64,000 nucleotides of DNA from Nymphaea colorata (Eukaryota; Streptophyta; Magnoliopsida; Nymphaeales; Nymphaeaceae). The DNA lies in the NCBI RefSeq assembly GCF_008831285.2, contig NC_045145.1, positions 14,152,040 to 14,216,039 of the forward strand, read 5' to 3'. Of the stretch, positions 25,696-40,900 are shown piece by piece. The position numbers were made by a program, and so were the translations under genes. The stretch's first letter is position 1. Each line of letters opens with the position of its first letter. The notes under the pieces were generated by a model that saw only the letters and a program-made list of their open reading frames with translations, was not told where the DNA came from and did not search any database.

Positions 25696-26671
25696 TCCAG
25701 GTTTCGATTTTCTTTTTTCCTTCCTTTCTTCCTGTTTTCCTCTGTTGTACATAATTGGCATTCATAAATTTGTGAAAAAAGGAAAATAAAATAAGTTAGG
25801 AGAAGGGTGTCCATCTATTCTTGGAGGTGAACCGGTTTGCCTAGGACAGGAGTGCCCTTTTGCCTGAAACCATGAAGAGGCACCGAAAAACAAGGCTTCT
25901 AGATTGTCTTTGACAAATGGAATGCTACATAGGATTATTTCAGTGCTAATGTGTATAGCAGCTTAGGAAAAAAGAATGGACGAGATACTGATGCTTAAGA
26001 ACGTTTATGTGCTGGTCAAAATCTTCAAGACAAAGAAATTGATTATGGATTTCCTGGTTTCAAACGGTGGCTGATAGTAACCTGGGCGTGGATGTCCTCA
26101 TCCTAATTATCTGTGTAGCACCACTGTCATCACCAACACTTGGTCCTTCATTCCTAAGATTAACTTTCTGAAATCTACAAAAGAAAATGATTGAGGCATT
26201 CAGCAATAGGCTGAAACTTCAAATGCAATTACTTCCCGCAGTTTAAAATATTGATGTCGACAAACAAAAATTGAAAGCGAAGATGAACGAAAACAGTTTG
26301 TCCTGTTATTTGCGATATCGTTAAGTTGAGAGCGCCTACAAGCAATTGGAAATCAAAACAAAAAATAACAAAATCTAGTTCCATCTGAATAGAAATAATC
26401 ATCATTATGGAGATGGCCTGAAGCAATTTCTGAGAAAGAAACAAATAAAATAAGTTGGTTTTGCATATTCGCCTACATGTAGCATATGTTCACAGCTTCT
26501 ACGTTATCAACAAAAATATGAAGCATAAGAAATCTATGGTCTTCTACAAAGTTATCTAACCAATATATCTCTTATGAAGTATAAAATAAATTGTACTATC
26601 AAGATTCAATTCAAGCGTGAAAGTTAGCAATAAAATTAATAATCATAAGTGCACATGAGTGCTCAGATTTG

Positions 26672-26692
26672 GCTCGTGTGTGTGTGTGTGTG
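26672..26692. repeat. GT microsatellite
   Basis: A run of about nine GT units. Confidence 0.85.
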
Positions 26693-27552
26693 TATGATTG
26701 ATATGTGAAGCATAATTCCTCATGTTCCTGATAACTTCATTTATAAAGTTCGAAAAGAATAATCTGCTGAGTGATTGCATACGATATGAGCCCTTGTTAC
26801 AACTGTCTCTGATGTTTCCAGAAACATGTTAAAAATAGCAGGAAAATACACAAAAACAAAAAACATAGGGAAAAGTCAATATTTTGGAGAAAAGCACAGA
26901 AATGAAGCTATCCTGTTTTTATCGCATCTTTTGTGCATTTTCCTTTTTTCAAAAAAAAAAGTTTCTTAATATATATTAATTTCTCTGATGTTCCTTTTAA
27001 TATTTTAGATAACTTTTTCTTAAGAAAATTAGGTGTGAGGTCAAATTTTCTTAATTTCTTATGATTTTTCTTTTATATTTTTAAAGTTTTGAATTCCCAA
27101 AATTTTCCTTAGACTTCCTCTGACAAAAAAAAACTATCTGTTTAATACCCAAGAAAAACCTTGCTGATAAAAAAAAAATAAGAATGATATCTACGAAACT
27201 AATTGAGTAAGGCTATATTTTTTCCCTTTGAAGTGGATTGCTTGTAGAATGAATGAAACTATAGAAATATCAATTAGAAGCCATAGCCACACCCACATAG
27301 ATTTTATACATCTCTCTTTCTCTGTGTTGGAGATCGAGCTTCATTGGGATGGAGGTGCTTAATGTCCATGTCAAGTAAGGAACTCAGGTATGGCCACAAG
27401 TTGGTACATCTCTAATGATTGGAGACCATGCATGGAACCACTTTTGTGAGTTTGGACTCTTTCTGGATCTCTCCTTTAATAAAGGCCATATGTTTCTTCT
27501 TGAATGTAGCGGTGCCATTTCCATTACCATTGTCAGCAGGAGTCTTCTGATG

Positions 27553-27594
27553 ATGATTCTAATTGTGAAGTTTAATTCTAATTGTGAAGTTTAT
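27553..27594. repeat. short tandem duplication
   Basis: The block TCTAATTGTGAAGTTTA occurs twice in tandem, separated by two bases. Confidence 0.8.
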
Positions 27595-29254
27595 CTTCAA
27601 AAACAGAAACCTCTGAATTGATATCCCATTTTTCAGATGACATTTCATGGTAGCTAGATGTGCTTTCAACTGTTGTTACAATAAATGAGTATTTGAATTG
27701 AGATTCACATACATTTTTCTTTTCTGTGTATATTTTTATGTGCTTCACACTTGTGAGCGCTTTTTGATTTGTTATAAGCCTAGACAGATGAATTCGATGA
27801 GCTATTGTCAATGGCCACAACTACTATATACAAACACTGTATTGAAGACCTAGACAAAATGAGCATCTAAGACAAAAGGACCATCTAAAGAGCCATAAGA
27901 CTGGATTGCTTGAGAGCACTGAGCCTATAAAAAGACTTGCATCCGCCCATTAATCATGATGGAACTCTGGCAGAGTTTTCTCCTGTTGTATGAATTACCA
28001 TCCCTGGATCACTTGTACTACTCCAACCACTGCTAATTCGTGACAAGCTCTTGCTAGCTATCATGCTAAATTTGTACTATCCTCATGACAGAGATCTTAT
28101 ACAAGTTTAATCCTTTCGGTACCAAATTTCCCCTTTTTGTCAACTGCAAAAAGCTTCAGTCTAACCTCACTGTCAACTCTATCCTACCACACTGTAGAAC
28201 GCTGCAAGAGATGGCTGCTTAGCTTTGCTACCTACCTCACGTCCATTTAATGCTTGAAAGTAAGTGATATAATAACCACAAACATTTCTGGCAGCCTCCA
28301 GGACATCTAACTTTGAATAACTTTTATGAGGTTCATATGTTTGGCCAAAATCAATATACATTTTCCGGTTATACATATTTCATCTTTTCTTTTGAGCCAA
28401 AAAAATATACTTGCCAGATTTTTAATTTTCAAGCTGTGTAGTGGCTGGAACAATGCCTAGGTACTAAAATTTATTTTCTATTTATTGTGTTCACTTGGTT
28501 TATCTTTAATCAATTCCTAGCGTATAACTAGTTAAAAAGATGAAGAAGCATCCTTGATATTGAGAAAAAAAAGGGTGGATAGGACTTTGACAATTTTAAA
28601 CAGAATTGACCTATTCACAAGGTTGTTTAGTATCTTAGAAGGCTGATGAATGTCAAATATCAAACTCTGATTAGTAGATTATCTTCAAGCTGCTAACATA
28701 TTCACTTTTCCCTAAAAGCAAGGTCATCACCAACCGTAGCTGCACCATCCCCCAAATGTCGCTTTTTTGAGGTTCAGCCCCTGTCAGTTAATGAAGATAG
28801 CATTCAGCTTTCCTTTTTTTTGGTTCCATAGAATTCTCCCTTCAATACCATGCACGGTGAGCTGCATACGACGGAAATCTCATGTATTTGCTTGGCTAAT
28901 GCTACAAGCAAGGTTGCTTGATTTGTACTGAAGCTTCACTTTCACTGAGCATATATGCCTTTGGCTGATTTTTCCACTCTGTAATGTGCTGCCTCAAAAG
29001 TTCCAAAGATCTCTCTATGTACCGATGGTCTTTCTAAGCTCTTAACCTTGGTACCGCACCAATTGGAGTGTTGTTAGTGGCTGACTTCAAGTTTGGACAG
29101 ACTCATCATAAATTTAACCCAACTTGATTTCCCATTAACTAATGTTTATTACATATCCAGCTATTTGTATCTCTCCTATTCATTTGCACACTCAAATTAC
29201 TGATATCAGGACTTTTATTCTAAGCACTGATGATTGGAGATGGAAAGATGTATT

Positions 29255-29792
29255 GATGGAAGCTTCAATGAAGGGCTTGAAAAAGATGCCATAGGCAGAG
29301 AACCAAAGTATGCAAGCAACGCTAACCAGTGGACTCCGTTGTACGGCAGCAAGACTGCAAAAACATCTCCAAATTTTGTGGCAAGCCCTCACACAGAAAT
29401 GGGGGGTACACGAGTTGCATGAAGCTTCTGAAAATGGATTTTCCCCAGTTCACCGGCGAAGACCCACTCAGTTAGGTCTTTTGGGCAGAGCCTTCTAGTT
29501 TAGGGCATACCACAAGAGACAAGGGTAGCACATGCCCAGTTTCTGTATTTGCTTCACTACATGAAACCAAATACCGTCCAAGCTAATCCAAGCTATTTTT
29601 TTTTATTTTTGAGTAAGCTTATCCATTGAGATCCTACTTGTGATGGAAACTTCAATGAAGAGCTTGAAATAATATTTCACTATTGGAGTCTCATTTTGTG
29701 TATTTTCTTTCCTAGATGAAGTGAAATACAACATGAAATATCTTCAAAACTAATATTTCTTTTTGGGTAAGCTTATCCACTTGAGATCCTAC
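29255..29792. repeat. interleaved duplicated blocks
   Basis: GATGGAAGCTTCAATGAAGG and the following bases at 29255-29282 recur with two changes at 29642-29669. A GTAAGCTTATCCA-TTGAGATCCTAC block at 29612-29637 recurs at 29767-29792. The interleaving suggests an old tandem duplication, now broken up, of a repetitive element about 150-390 bp long. Confidence 0.6.
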
Positions 29793-32700
29793 CTCTGATT
29801 ACTTTCCTGTGTAATCAATCTTTTGCCTGTGTTTTCAGGTTGAGAACTTTTGCAGATTAAGTGATGTATCTAGAAAATATAATAGGCAGGCTAAAAATGA
29901 CATCTTTCATGATAATGACTCATTTGGTTCAACAGTCTACAGAATTGTATATGAATTTTGCACCATATGCAGCATTGATTATGTCATTTCAACAATCTCC
30001 TCCCCTTTTCTATGTTGACTTGAAATGCACCTGGGATGAGCAGAGAGACAGATACAAAGATGTAAGATATCGGTTAATGTTCTCTAGGTGCCTCTTGTAA
30101 TACAATGAGAAGTCATTTGTCAACTGAAGCAGACGTACATTAAAGATATTCATGATTTCTTCCAAACCAGATATGATTTTCTCTAAAGCAGCAATTTGGC
30201 TCAAGTTACAATAGTAACATGGAACCCTCGAATATGCTCGAAGATTTCGAAATGATCTTCCAGTTTCGGGGAGAATTCGTAAAAAAAAGTTTCCATCGAT
30301 AATTGAATGGGGTTTTCCCGTATTTCGACCGGAGAAGATAACAGAGACATTACTGTTGAGATTCTAACCGAAAAATTAGACTGAAAATGCCCTCGGAGAG
30401 TGCTTTGTCATGCTAGGTCATTGACAGTTACTCTTTCTTTATCGGACCCCAAGAATGGAGCTGCTAGCTTCCTTTAGCCCATGTCGTACAACCCGGATGT
30501 GGCACACATCCATCGGTACCACGTAACAAAGCACCCCCTTGCTTCCAACTACCGAGCTTAATCGGCACTCGGCACTGCCTTCTCACCCACAGCTCGTGTC
30601 CCTTCCGATCTTGTATGGGGGGTTCACACTTCATTCCCAACTTCTCTACGTGCTCCGTCGACGCCACATTCTCGGATCCATCCATGATCATCTTGGCTCG
30701 CTTGTTGACTCCTCTGATCCCAATCCGAAACACAGCCTTTCTTCTTTCAACGAGCAAAGCCCCTGGGGAGCAAAGCTTCAAAGAAAGGAGCAAAGCCTTT
30801 TTCTGCAAATTTCAAATTAGAATCTTTGATGAAGGCGCCAAAGCGAGCCAATTCAACTATCATGCGTACTCCACACTTTCAATTTAATGCTTCAAAACTC
30901 GGCAAACGATTTTCATGCTTTCTGGAAATATATTTTGACAAGATACTTCAAATCTTCAAGTTTTACAAGCGAAGGTGGTCAAGCATTTAATATGTTCATT
31001 CCAGAAATATATGCTTACTTTCATGTTTTGGCTTCAAATTTTGTTTCCGCACCATGATCCAGTTGGTCCTACATTTGCAACTTCGCTTCACTGTCCCGTC
31101 ATTCTAGGCTTCGGCTGAACCATTTGTTTGACTTCTACCTGATCCAACCATGCTGAGGCTTGACATCATAAGATCTGGGCCGGACAGCGGGGCCCTTCAG
31201 AGATCCTCATGTAATCTGGGCCATGTAAAAGTCGTGCTTTAATTGGATCAAGACCCATTCGTGCTGCTTCCTAAATTTGTTATAAGAAGTGGGATCAGAG
31301 CTGTTGAGCATGATTAAACGACAGGTTTGAGCCCTTTTGCTGCACTTGCATGGAGACTGACAAGGGGATCGGAGATGGGAATGCCATTACCGCTGAGGGT
31401 TTGATGACTCGAGACTCGGAACCTGTCATTCTTTAGGCTTTTCACACCAAGTGCATGTGCATGTGTGTGTGTGCATAAGTCGAATTCGACCATCACCATA
31501 GCCATGTTCATACCAAGGTTTGGTTAACGGAACCAAAGCACCATTTTTTTTTTTCTTTCTTCTCGTGTTTCAAAAAAATGTGGATGCAAAGAGTAATCCA
31601 TCTTACCAAACTAAAATTTTCTTAACAGCAATTAACTTAGTCCTTGTTTCCTGCCATTTGTATGGCTGTCTCCGGGTGTTGGTTTCATGCTCGGTTAACT
31701 TTGAGTGTTGTATGCGAGGGGTCTCGGAACGGACTTTCGGTTTCTTTCATTCTCGGTCCTTTTAATTAACAATTTCCTAATCTTATAATATTGTACAGTC
31801 AAAAACTTGCCGTCTCTCATGAACCTCCTCAGGTTGTCATGTCATCAGATTAACTAAACACTAGATTGACATCTGCTGGACTAACTGCACGTACCAGATT
31901 ATCTGAATAAACTGATGCTGAAAGTTATGAAGATGTACATCTGCATCTGCAACTTCAACGACTTACCATTTTGGTCCAGTCTGTCTATCACCATTGATCG
32001 AGCAGCCTAGCAATGAAATGTGCCAGTAATCCAATGCAGACCGACATTCTGGGTTCCAAATGACATGGCATTCAAAGCAATTCTGTTCGGCAAGAACTTA
32101 GGACTATCTTCAAGCATCAAGCAACCTGGCCAGGAAATGATGTGCTCATACAAAGCACTGCCGTTCGGGAAGAATGAAAGTGCAGCCGGATTGTCATCTT
32201 ATCTGGGTGTTCTGACTGTCCAAACGAGATAAAAAAAAACACACACACACACAGCATTTCCGGTATTGAGGTATATAATGGAATCTAAAAATTGCCAATG
32301 CTTGATGTCTTATTTGGTGGTTGTTTCATAATTCCTACCCCATGTATGGACGTGTTTCTTTTTGCCCATATTTATCTAACTGTTTACTTTTGACTTTTTA
32401 CCTTTTGCCATCCTTTACAACCACAATAAAAGCTGCCAATTTCTTCATTCAAACGACTACTTTTTGCACTTTCAGATACCATGTCTGGCTTTAACTTTCA
32501 TTTTTTTAAAGTGATGAAAAGGCACCTCAGTCGCCCACTTGGAATTCATTGCTGACGACTATGATTGGTGAGATATGAAATATTCCATTATATTAATTGA
32601 CATTGAAAACCATCTGCCATTATTTATCATACTTAAAGGAGATCACATGTGCTCGAGCTTGTGCGCCCACATGCACATATCCTAAATGCATGCTCAGGCC

Positions 32701-35700
32701 TGTTATTGAGAAACGTACACTTTGTCTTTGCAGTGAATGACTTCTGCGATTTTCGTGGTCATTCATGTACATGGTTTCTGTTCTCAACTTTAGCATTTTT
32801 GATAAATTTGGAGCTATTGGTATGCCAAAAATCAACCCATGTGAGCTCACTCCATTGCATGAAACTGCTCGTATACAGGACAGGAGCAGTCTGCTACTTG
32901 TACAATTTCGACCAGTCCTGGGAACTATTTGTTTGACAACTATACGTCAAGATACCAGGTCCATCGGCGTTTCTAGTAACAAAATCATGGCTAGACGCAC
33001 CATGGACATCTTGGATTTGGTTGCGGTTCCTGGCGTTGGTCACACCTGCCGTGGACCTATGGTTGGTGACCTCAGGCCTCTCACTTGTCATTCGCGAAAC
33101 TGTCACTAGCCTTGCTGAAATTCTTTCATCTGGAGTATAAACTCTTCCTCCGAAATCTCTAAATCAAACAATAGGTCATTGCTCAAGCCCCTTAACTGTC
33201 GCCGACTCAACGTTCGGAAGTCGTTTCAGATCCTTTTGTTTGGCCATGTGGAAGAAAGTAAAAGAAAAATTACATCAATGCTCCCAGCAAGGTCCCCTAC
33301 TGCTCACCCCTGTTGTTCATTAAAGAATGAACGACGATTTTATAATCAGTCCTTGGAATCTAGCTCCCAATTGAGTAGGTATTCATTAGCGTCGTGGGCC
33401 ATCTACGAGCATAGTCATTAAGTATTAGCTTTCTTGGTGTGACAAGTAATGCCAAACAAATGACAAATGTGGCCCTTAAATTGTTCTATACAAGTTGGCC
33501 AACATTTAACTTAAACATTAACGTAATTTTCTCCAAGTTACCGATGGACTCTGTTTTTTCCTTCCTGCAAGCGCAGCAAAAGTGACGTCTACCAAAAAAT
33601 TCCACAGAAGTCTTCTTTGGTCAAATGTTATGTTCTTCAGTTCTTGGTTCTTGAGAACATAATGTTTTGTGTAAAACTTTCGGTTATGGTTCAAGAGCTG
33701 TCATTCTTTGAATCACGAAAGTGGAAAGGCAGATGGTTCCTGTCAGGAACCGTGGGTTCCAGTCACTAAAACAGATTTGGGCTTCTTCGACGCCCTTATC
33801 CCTGTAATGTCGATTCTTCAGGAAGTTAAACGACGGGATTCCTTGTTCCGTCGACGATTGCAGAATAGCAGCGCCCACAGAAAACAACCCTTTCATGTGA
33901 ACTGCAAATCCAGCCTTCCCAAGATGGTAGTGTTCTTTCCCCATCTGCATTCAGTTTTACAGTAAAACCAAGAGGTCCTTCACAGATGGGGAGTAATAAA
34001 CGCGATGATAAGATCTATCAACCAATGATGGCTGGCAGAATTGGTGCACATCGGCTTCCACTGGAAAGAGGCAGGGGCCCATAAAGAACTAACCGAATGA
34101 CGGCTGACAGTGCGAGTAGACATGTAATGGTCCTTTCCCTTGATCTTTTTAATTAAAAAAAAGGTTTTTGAAAAGGCATTACGCACAGCAATTGAATACA
34201 ACGGATGTAGGCGAATTCTCTCAGCTTTTTGTGAAGAAATTCAGTTTCTGTCGCCTACAAGGATCACATTGCAATCAGCAGAAACTATTTAAGATCAACT
34301 GCTTGAATCACTATCTTTTTGTAAAGCAGTTACCAGGAGAGACAACTGTGCAATCAACAGAAAACATCTACGAGAAATTGCTTAATTCATTCGTTTTTTT
34401 CCCTTCTTCATAGCCGTTCCCCTGACGTCGATATGGATAACATCGCAATCAACAGAAAACATGAAATATCAACTCTTCATATCAAATCCTTAGCTCCCTG
34501 AATTATTAAAAAGAGAAACTCTAAAGAAAAAGATGATGAAGATGACGATGAAAGGCAAAAGTGATGTACACAAATAAGGTTACTGGTTCATTACTTTTGG
34601 TGAATTCTCAATCATGTGTACACTATCAGGAAAAGGAGAATTTTTCTTCCCAACAAACTTTGCGGCCTCATTTAGAGTTCAACGAGCCTCTGCACACCCC
34701 TGAAGTTCTAACTTCGCTGCATGTAGTAAATTCCCTGAACTACGTCACTCAAAGTGCATTTTCAAGACTGATGGGATGTGATGCGTATTCCACTCAGAAA
34801 GAACGATGCTTTCAGCTGATAGATGCCTTGGCCATGTGGAGCTTCTTCACCTGGTTTTGACTTCTTTGGAAAGGAACATAGCCATGAAATCTCCAGTTAC
34901 AAGTTAGTTCCGCAGTAGAGAATCCACTACTGCAGAGAACTTTTCTAATAGATGCTATTATGCAAATTGGGTGTTAATTACTTGGATTGGGTGGTTTTAT
35001 ACAAGGAGCGAGTGCGTACTAGCTCTTCCCAACTTCTAACTGATGAGAAGATTGTTTTAGCTATACGGTACCTTGAGAATCAGATACTTTGGCTTTGGGA
35101 CTTTGAAAAGCAGCATCAATACTGTAGCAGTTTCAGCCTTTCAGGACCATAAGGCAATGTAGTGTTATTTTAGTCGTCTATTTCCTTTGCCGTCAAACCA
35201 TACCGCGTTACAGTTTCTGCAATTCTTTCAGATATTGTGTTCTGCACGTAGAGACTTTCACATCTGGTTAGGTGGACTGGAAGTGGGGGTTCAAGTTGCA
35301 GAACATGCTCAGAGTTTGATGCAGGAAACTTGCATTCTTGGCCACGAGATCTTCTCGATTAAAGGTCTGGAAATATAAATCACATTTAAGAACGACTGGC
35401 GAAATGGCAGTTACGACGTCATGACTTCATCTCCATCCAACCCTACTGGTAGTTTTCCTTTGTTAATATCAAGAATAACTCTGCCCACCTGGTAGCCAGA
35501 GTACTGGCCTCGGGGTTTTCCTCCCGATGCGATTAACAATGGCAGAGCTAGAAAATGAAAATTTGAGAACGGCCATTGATATTATTTCTTTACGGACTTT
35601 AAGGAGGATTTGTTCATATTCTTTACACATCTTTCTTGGCTTAAATTGGTAAGCGCCAGCCTAACTCCAGTTTGCATATCAAAATTTTCTCCCTTGAAAG

Positions 35701-37968
35701 GAAAAGACGGAAAGAGCTGAGGTTGTAAGTTTTTTTTTTTTTAAAAAAAAGAAAAGAAAAGAAAAAACCCAATAATATTAGCTAGCAGGTCTCCAAGCCT
35801 AAACTTTATATTTCTCGGACAGTCTTTGTCCACTATGAACCCTAAAAAAGTGAAAATAATTGAACAAATTTGCTTCCGTGTTCAGTACCATCAATCATTT
35901 TTTTATGTGCGCGCTTGCGGCTAAGTTTGAAGTTTTTAACGCTTTTGGCCAAAATCAAACAATTTAATAAGACCACTCTTATTTTGTCACGACTGGGAGC
36001 TTTCTAAAACTAATCTCTGCACATGCAGGGAAACCATTTCCTTGTTTCTTTTTTCCTTCGTTGCTACTATTGGCCATATGGGCAACAAGGATTCATCGTT
36101 TTCGCTCAAGCTCATGGACGGCACTCACATTATTTTAGGGTTCTGCTGTTCTACCACCCGACATCATTGCTCTCACCCCTTTATGGAGGGCAGCAATGGA
36201 CACCCAATTGCCTTCCCTGCCAAGAGATTCTCAACCCTGGCAAAAATAGAATTTATACCCGAATGACCAATTTAAATGTAAAGTTGAGATGGCAGGAAGC
36301 CAATCATCAAATGGGCAAAGGTGTTTTTAAGTCTGCTTTCTCCCCTCCTCTCTCTCACATGGCCACCTTGGTGTTTACCTACAGTACTTATGGTCACTGT
36401 CCTATCAGTCTGCAACTGCTTGAGGGTGCCAATAAGGGAAATCAAGAGAAGGGGGAAACGCCATGATCCAGAAAGCTTGGGACCATGTGGGCGACACCTT
36501 GGATCTAAGATGTACTTCAGCTTGTGCTCTGGAGCAAGGACTTAGAAGAAGGTGATGAGTGGTGGTTTAGAGAAAGCATAAAGGCGAGAGACAATTTCAT
36601 GACCAACCCATTTAAATGCTTTGCCGAGTATTTAAGCCCTCAAGTGTACCTGTTGATGATGACAATGACGTTGATGAGATCTTGAAACAATTACTGCGCA
36701 AATTAAATATCATTGCTTTTCTTTTTCCCCTTCCGCTGCCCAATAAAATCATGTCCTGGTTGCAGATTTTACGATTATAAATGGCCATGTGATCAATAAG
36801 CCCAAGTCGAGTGGATCGACATGGTTTAAAAGCTGGATCAACTTTTTGCTGCATCTCATTCACCGAAGAATTGGCTTCGACTCCACAAGATGCCCAAACC
36901 TTGAGACATCAAATCAGCCGGTGGTGAGAGGCTAACCACATGTAGAACCAGTCCTTTTCCTATTTCATTTTCAACAGTGAACTTGTGGGCCACCGCCATG
37001 GGCAGTGAGTAATTGAATGGAAATTGAAGTTGGAAAACTTTGCACCAATAAACAAATGAAGAGAGAAAAGAAAACTTAGGTCCACACACCTAGTGCCAGC
37101 ACCCTGCCCTTTGGACAATGACATCTCAGTTGTCCCTGCTAACTCAATTTCTAGGCCCATCTTTTCCACACTGATGTCTCATGGACCTAATTGAAGGGCA
37201 GAAGTCCCATCCCCCACCTTGATCCATTGAAAAAAGCGATCTTGAAGCTTTTCCCCTTCCCTGTTTTTCAATGACTCTGACTCCTGCAACAAGATAATTG
37301 CCTAGGTTACTGAATGTGCTCCTGACAAAGTGCTGCAGATCAGATGGTCTGTAAGATTGATGACTTAAGCCTCCACCCAAAAAAGGTTGAAGCCTGCCAA
37401 CACTTAGTATCATGACAGCCAAAAAGAAAAAATAATAAAAGTTGAGAATTATCATCGCCATTTGCACCCATATTAAGGATAAAGTACAGGTTTCTGATTT
37501 GCCCCTTTTCCTTGTCTTTTCATATCACAGGAGTAGGAAGGGAAACGGCCAGGACTCAGGTCGGATGTAGTAATCGCCGAGTCTAAACTAATCGGATTTG
37601 GAGTCAGACAAAATCAACCAAAACAGGATTTAGATCCCACAATAACTTCTATGCATGATGCAGAGATTCAGGTATAAAACTCATTACCAATGCAACTCTC
37701 AACTGTTTTTAGAGGTCAATAGACGTGTTGATATATTTGGGCATGCATGTGGACAAGTCAAGCATGAAAAGCACTGAGGACCATTAATCTATATGTATAT
37801 GTATATATATATACATCAGCCTGTTGACTAGGTGGAGCTAGCTGTGAATGGGGGCCTAGATCAAATGCCAGCTTGTGTAAGAACTGTAAAATATTTTCCA
37901 ATTTAAGATGGATAAAAGGCCGCGGTGAAGACACTATATCGGTTGAGCCGGTGAGATCAACATTAAAT

Positions 37969-37989
37969 GAGAGAGAGAGAGAGAGAGAT
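37969..37989. repeat. GA microsatellite
   Basis: An uninterrupted run of about ten GA units. Confidence 0.9.
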
Positions 37990-40900
37990 TGTCAGTGACT
38001 TCACACATGCTATTCTTGACAAGCAAACGGCACCTAAACTTGGGCAGACGTACTGGTTGAGTTTGGCTTTCACTGGCCACACATTTTTAAATTGAATATG
38101 CACGTCCCTTTCCTCAAAGGACCTAATCTATGAAGTTGCTGAGATAAACAGTCGGATGAAAATTTTGTAACAAGAACCAAAATCTAGGATAAAATTGACC
38201 GGTTCCCTCTTCCCTTGTCTTCCTTTCAAGGATACGTAAGATACGTCCATCTTCTTCCCTAGCAAGCAAAAGATTATGGAAGATCTGGAATTCCCAAACA
38301 CTGTGCAAGGAAAATCTCTACCTGGCGTCAGATATTTCATGCAGGCAGGAGAACCATATTCCGTTCGTTGGCAAGAAAAAGTTTCGAAGGAAAGAAACAT
38401 AAAAACCCGTATCCAAAAGGACTAGGCACAGTCGATCAGACGGGTTTGAGTCGAGACCTTGAAGTCGATCGAAGTGGGTGCGTGCCAAGTGAGCCTGTCT
38501 GTGATCAAGATTTCATGCATACCTGGTCTGTTGGTTAATTAAGGCAAAGACTTCAAGCAGAAGGAGGCGGAGAGTAGTTTCACATCGCGGACACTCAAGG
38601 AGGGTCGCAATCAATGTGTCACGTCTCGATCCGCAATAGAAGGGGTTGGTGGCTTCTCCTTATTAATGATATATATCAAAAACAAGGGGCCTTCTAAACC
38701 ACGCCTATTGCACCCAGCGATTCGCTGACATCAACTCGAATCTCTCATCTCTCTTGATCCCTTCTCACACTCTTTACCTCAAACTCCTCTCCCTCACTTC
38801 TTTTCTTCCTTATAAAAATTTGGACACCAAAAAGAAAGAAGGATGCAAAGAGACTCCCCATTAGAAACAACATTTCAAACCAAGGCTTAATATAATCGAG
38901 CAAGTTTTATCGATAACATCCCGGATCACAAATTGGCCCCTGTGTTTCAATTATTCAAAACAGGTATTGTATTACACTGAAAAAACATTGCAAAATTTTC
39001 TCCAAATCATTGTAATGATTTAGCCTATTTGCTTGAGGGGTTTCATTTTTTTTTTTTCCTTAAAATGGTCGGTGTCGACGGCTGAGCTTTTTAGACTTTT
39101 CCACGCTGCTGCGGGGGTTCAAGTGGCTATGACTTATGATACCTTATTGTACCGACAGAGCTTTTGTTTTGTTTTTTCACCTTTTAATTAGTTTAAAGTA
39201 GCTTGAATATAAATAGAGAAAATAAGCCGATGTGGGTCAATGGCCATCAACCGATACGTTGCACCTTTCAGCAGAACCGATACGCCAATATTGACAACAA
39301 TGGAATTTTTAGACACTGTTTGAGTAGAAAGAATCAGGAGCTTTGTGAGACAAGGCGATCGATCCTTCAAAATAAAAGTGGCGACCAGACAAAAATGTTA
39401 AATGGATGGAGGGCAAAATTGAGAAATAATTCTAGTCGGGCCAATTAGCAATAGAGTCCCCACTTACAATATCATATACGAACAATTTGCATAAAGACAA
39501 TTTCATGCTCAGAAGTTCGGCTAATTCGAGCTCATGCTCAGCACTTCATTTAATTTTTCAAATTTATGTTTTTTGTTGCGCACTTTTGTTTTCCTTCGTT
39601 GTTTTGGTTTGTTTTCCTTTCATTCTTTCATGTCTTCGTTCGTAGGGTTTATTAGTTCGAGCTCTGAGGCCGCATTCATCAACAACGGAAATGCTATTTG
39701 CTCTAAAATGGTTTTGATTACTGATCAAACGCAATTTAAGTTGGTTGTCTTTACTTGGAGAGTTTGGTCAGGTCAATCTAGTAAACAATTAAAGACATGG
39801 ATTCAATTTTAAGATCATTTTTCGGCTCACGTTAATCTTAAGCCAAGATATACGGTAAATAGCAAGTGATGCTTTATAGGCCGTTTTTTCGGAATAAAAT
39901 TATATGTTCGTGCCTGAACACATGAATTGTGGATAGTCTTGCACCTCAAAAAAGAAGACCCCAACGTAGGGGCAAAAATGGAAAGTAAGAATGACTGAAG
40001 CACTCTTTTTATTTTTCTTTTTGAAAATGACCAAATACTCCTTCCACAAAACCATAACACCAGGCTCCCGAAGCTCTCTTGCTTTTAAATCTTGAATCGC
40101 CAAGAGGTTCTTTCGCGTAATAACCCATTAACATGAAGGGCTTTTCAAAAAAACCCACAAATAGCAGCCAGCCCTGAGCCCACCTATAGGGGGATTTATG
40201 AAGGGCTGTTCAACTTTTTCAGAATTGACATTTAAAGGTTGGTTAGCAAAATAATTCTCAAACTGCATCAGTGTTAACAGAATATGTTATAAGTAGCATC
40301 GAAACGTATGAAAGTACCTTTTCACAAAGTGTACCTCAACTACTGTAAGCAACTTTAGCCTTTTTTGCTAAATAATTTCAATGCGAATTCTGGCCCTTTT
40401 AGCCTCCAGTCGAAGTTGATTAATTGCTTCCCTACCGCTTAAACGATCGTTGTCATCACAGCAAGCAACACAGTCCAGTCTGACAAATTGATTGATAATT
40501 TGGCTTCGCTTCCTGTGGAGACGATGAACATAAACAAAACTCATCATCATCCGCAATCTTCTGTCCAGCAAGCAATAGCCTTGAAATTGTCAGTTGATTT
40601 CTTACTGCCATTGATCTTAGGAGCTGCACCACTGTTTAACTTCACTTGAATCTCACAGGCATTTTGGTTTTGGTTTGGTTTGTTTCTGTTTGTACCCAAC
40701 TTGTTGGTGTCAGCTGCAAGCACCGCCTTGAGCTTCATTCAATGGAATACTGATATGGTCTAAGCAAGGTTTCGGCGGTTGAAAAAATGGCAGCAGCAGA
40801 AGCAGCTAAAACCATGGTTTCGGTGATAAATTTATGATAAAAATGTGTAGAATAACAAGTGGAGAAACTGGATATGCCATGTTTGATGTGGGCGATAGAA

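Noticed and set aside
36023-36466. 147-codon plus-strand frame
   Set aside because: No domain or splice context, and its composition is that of random AT-rich DNA.
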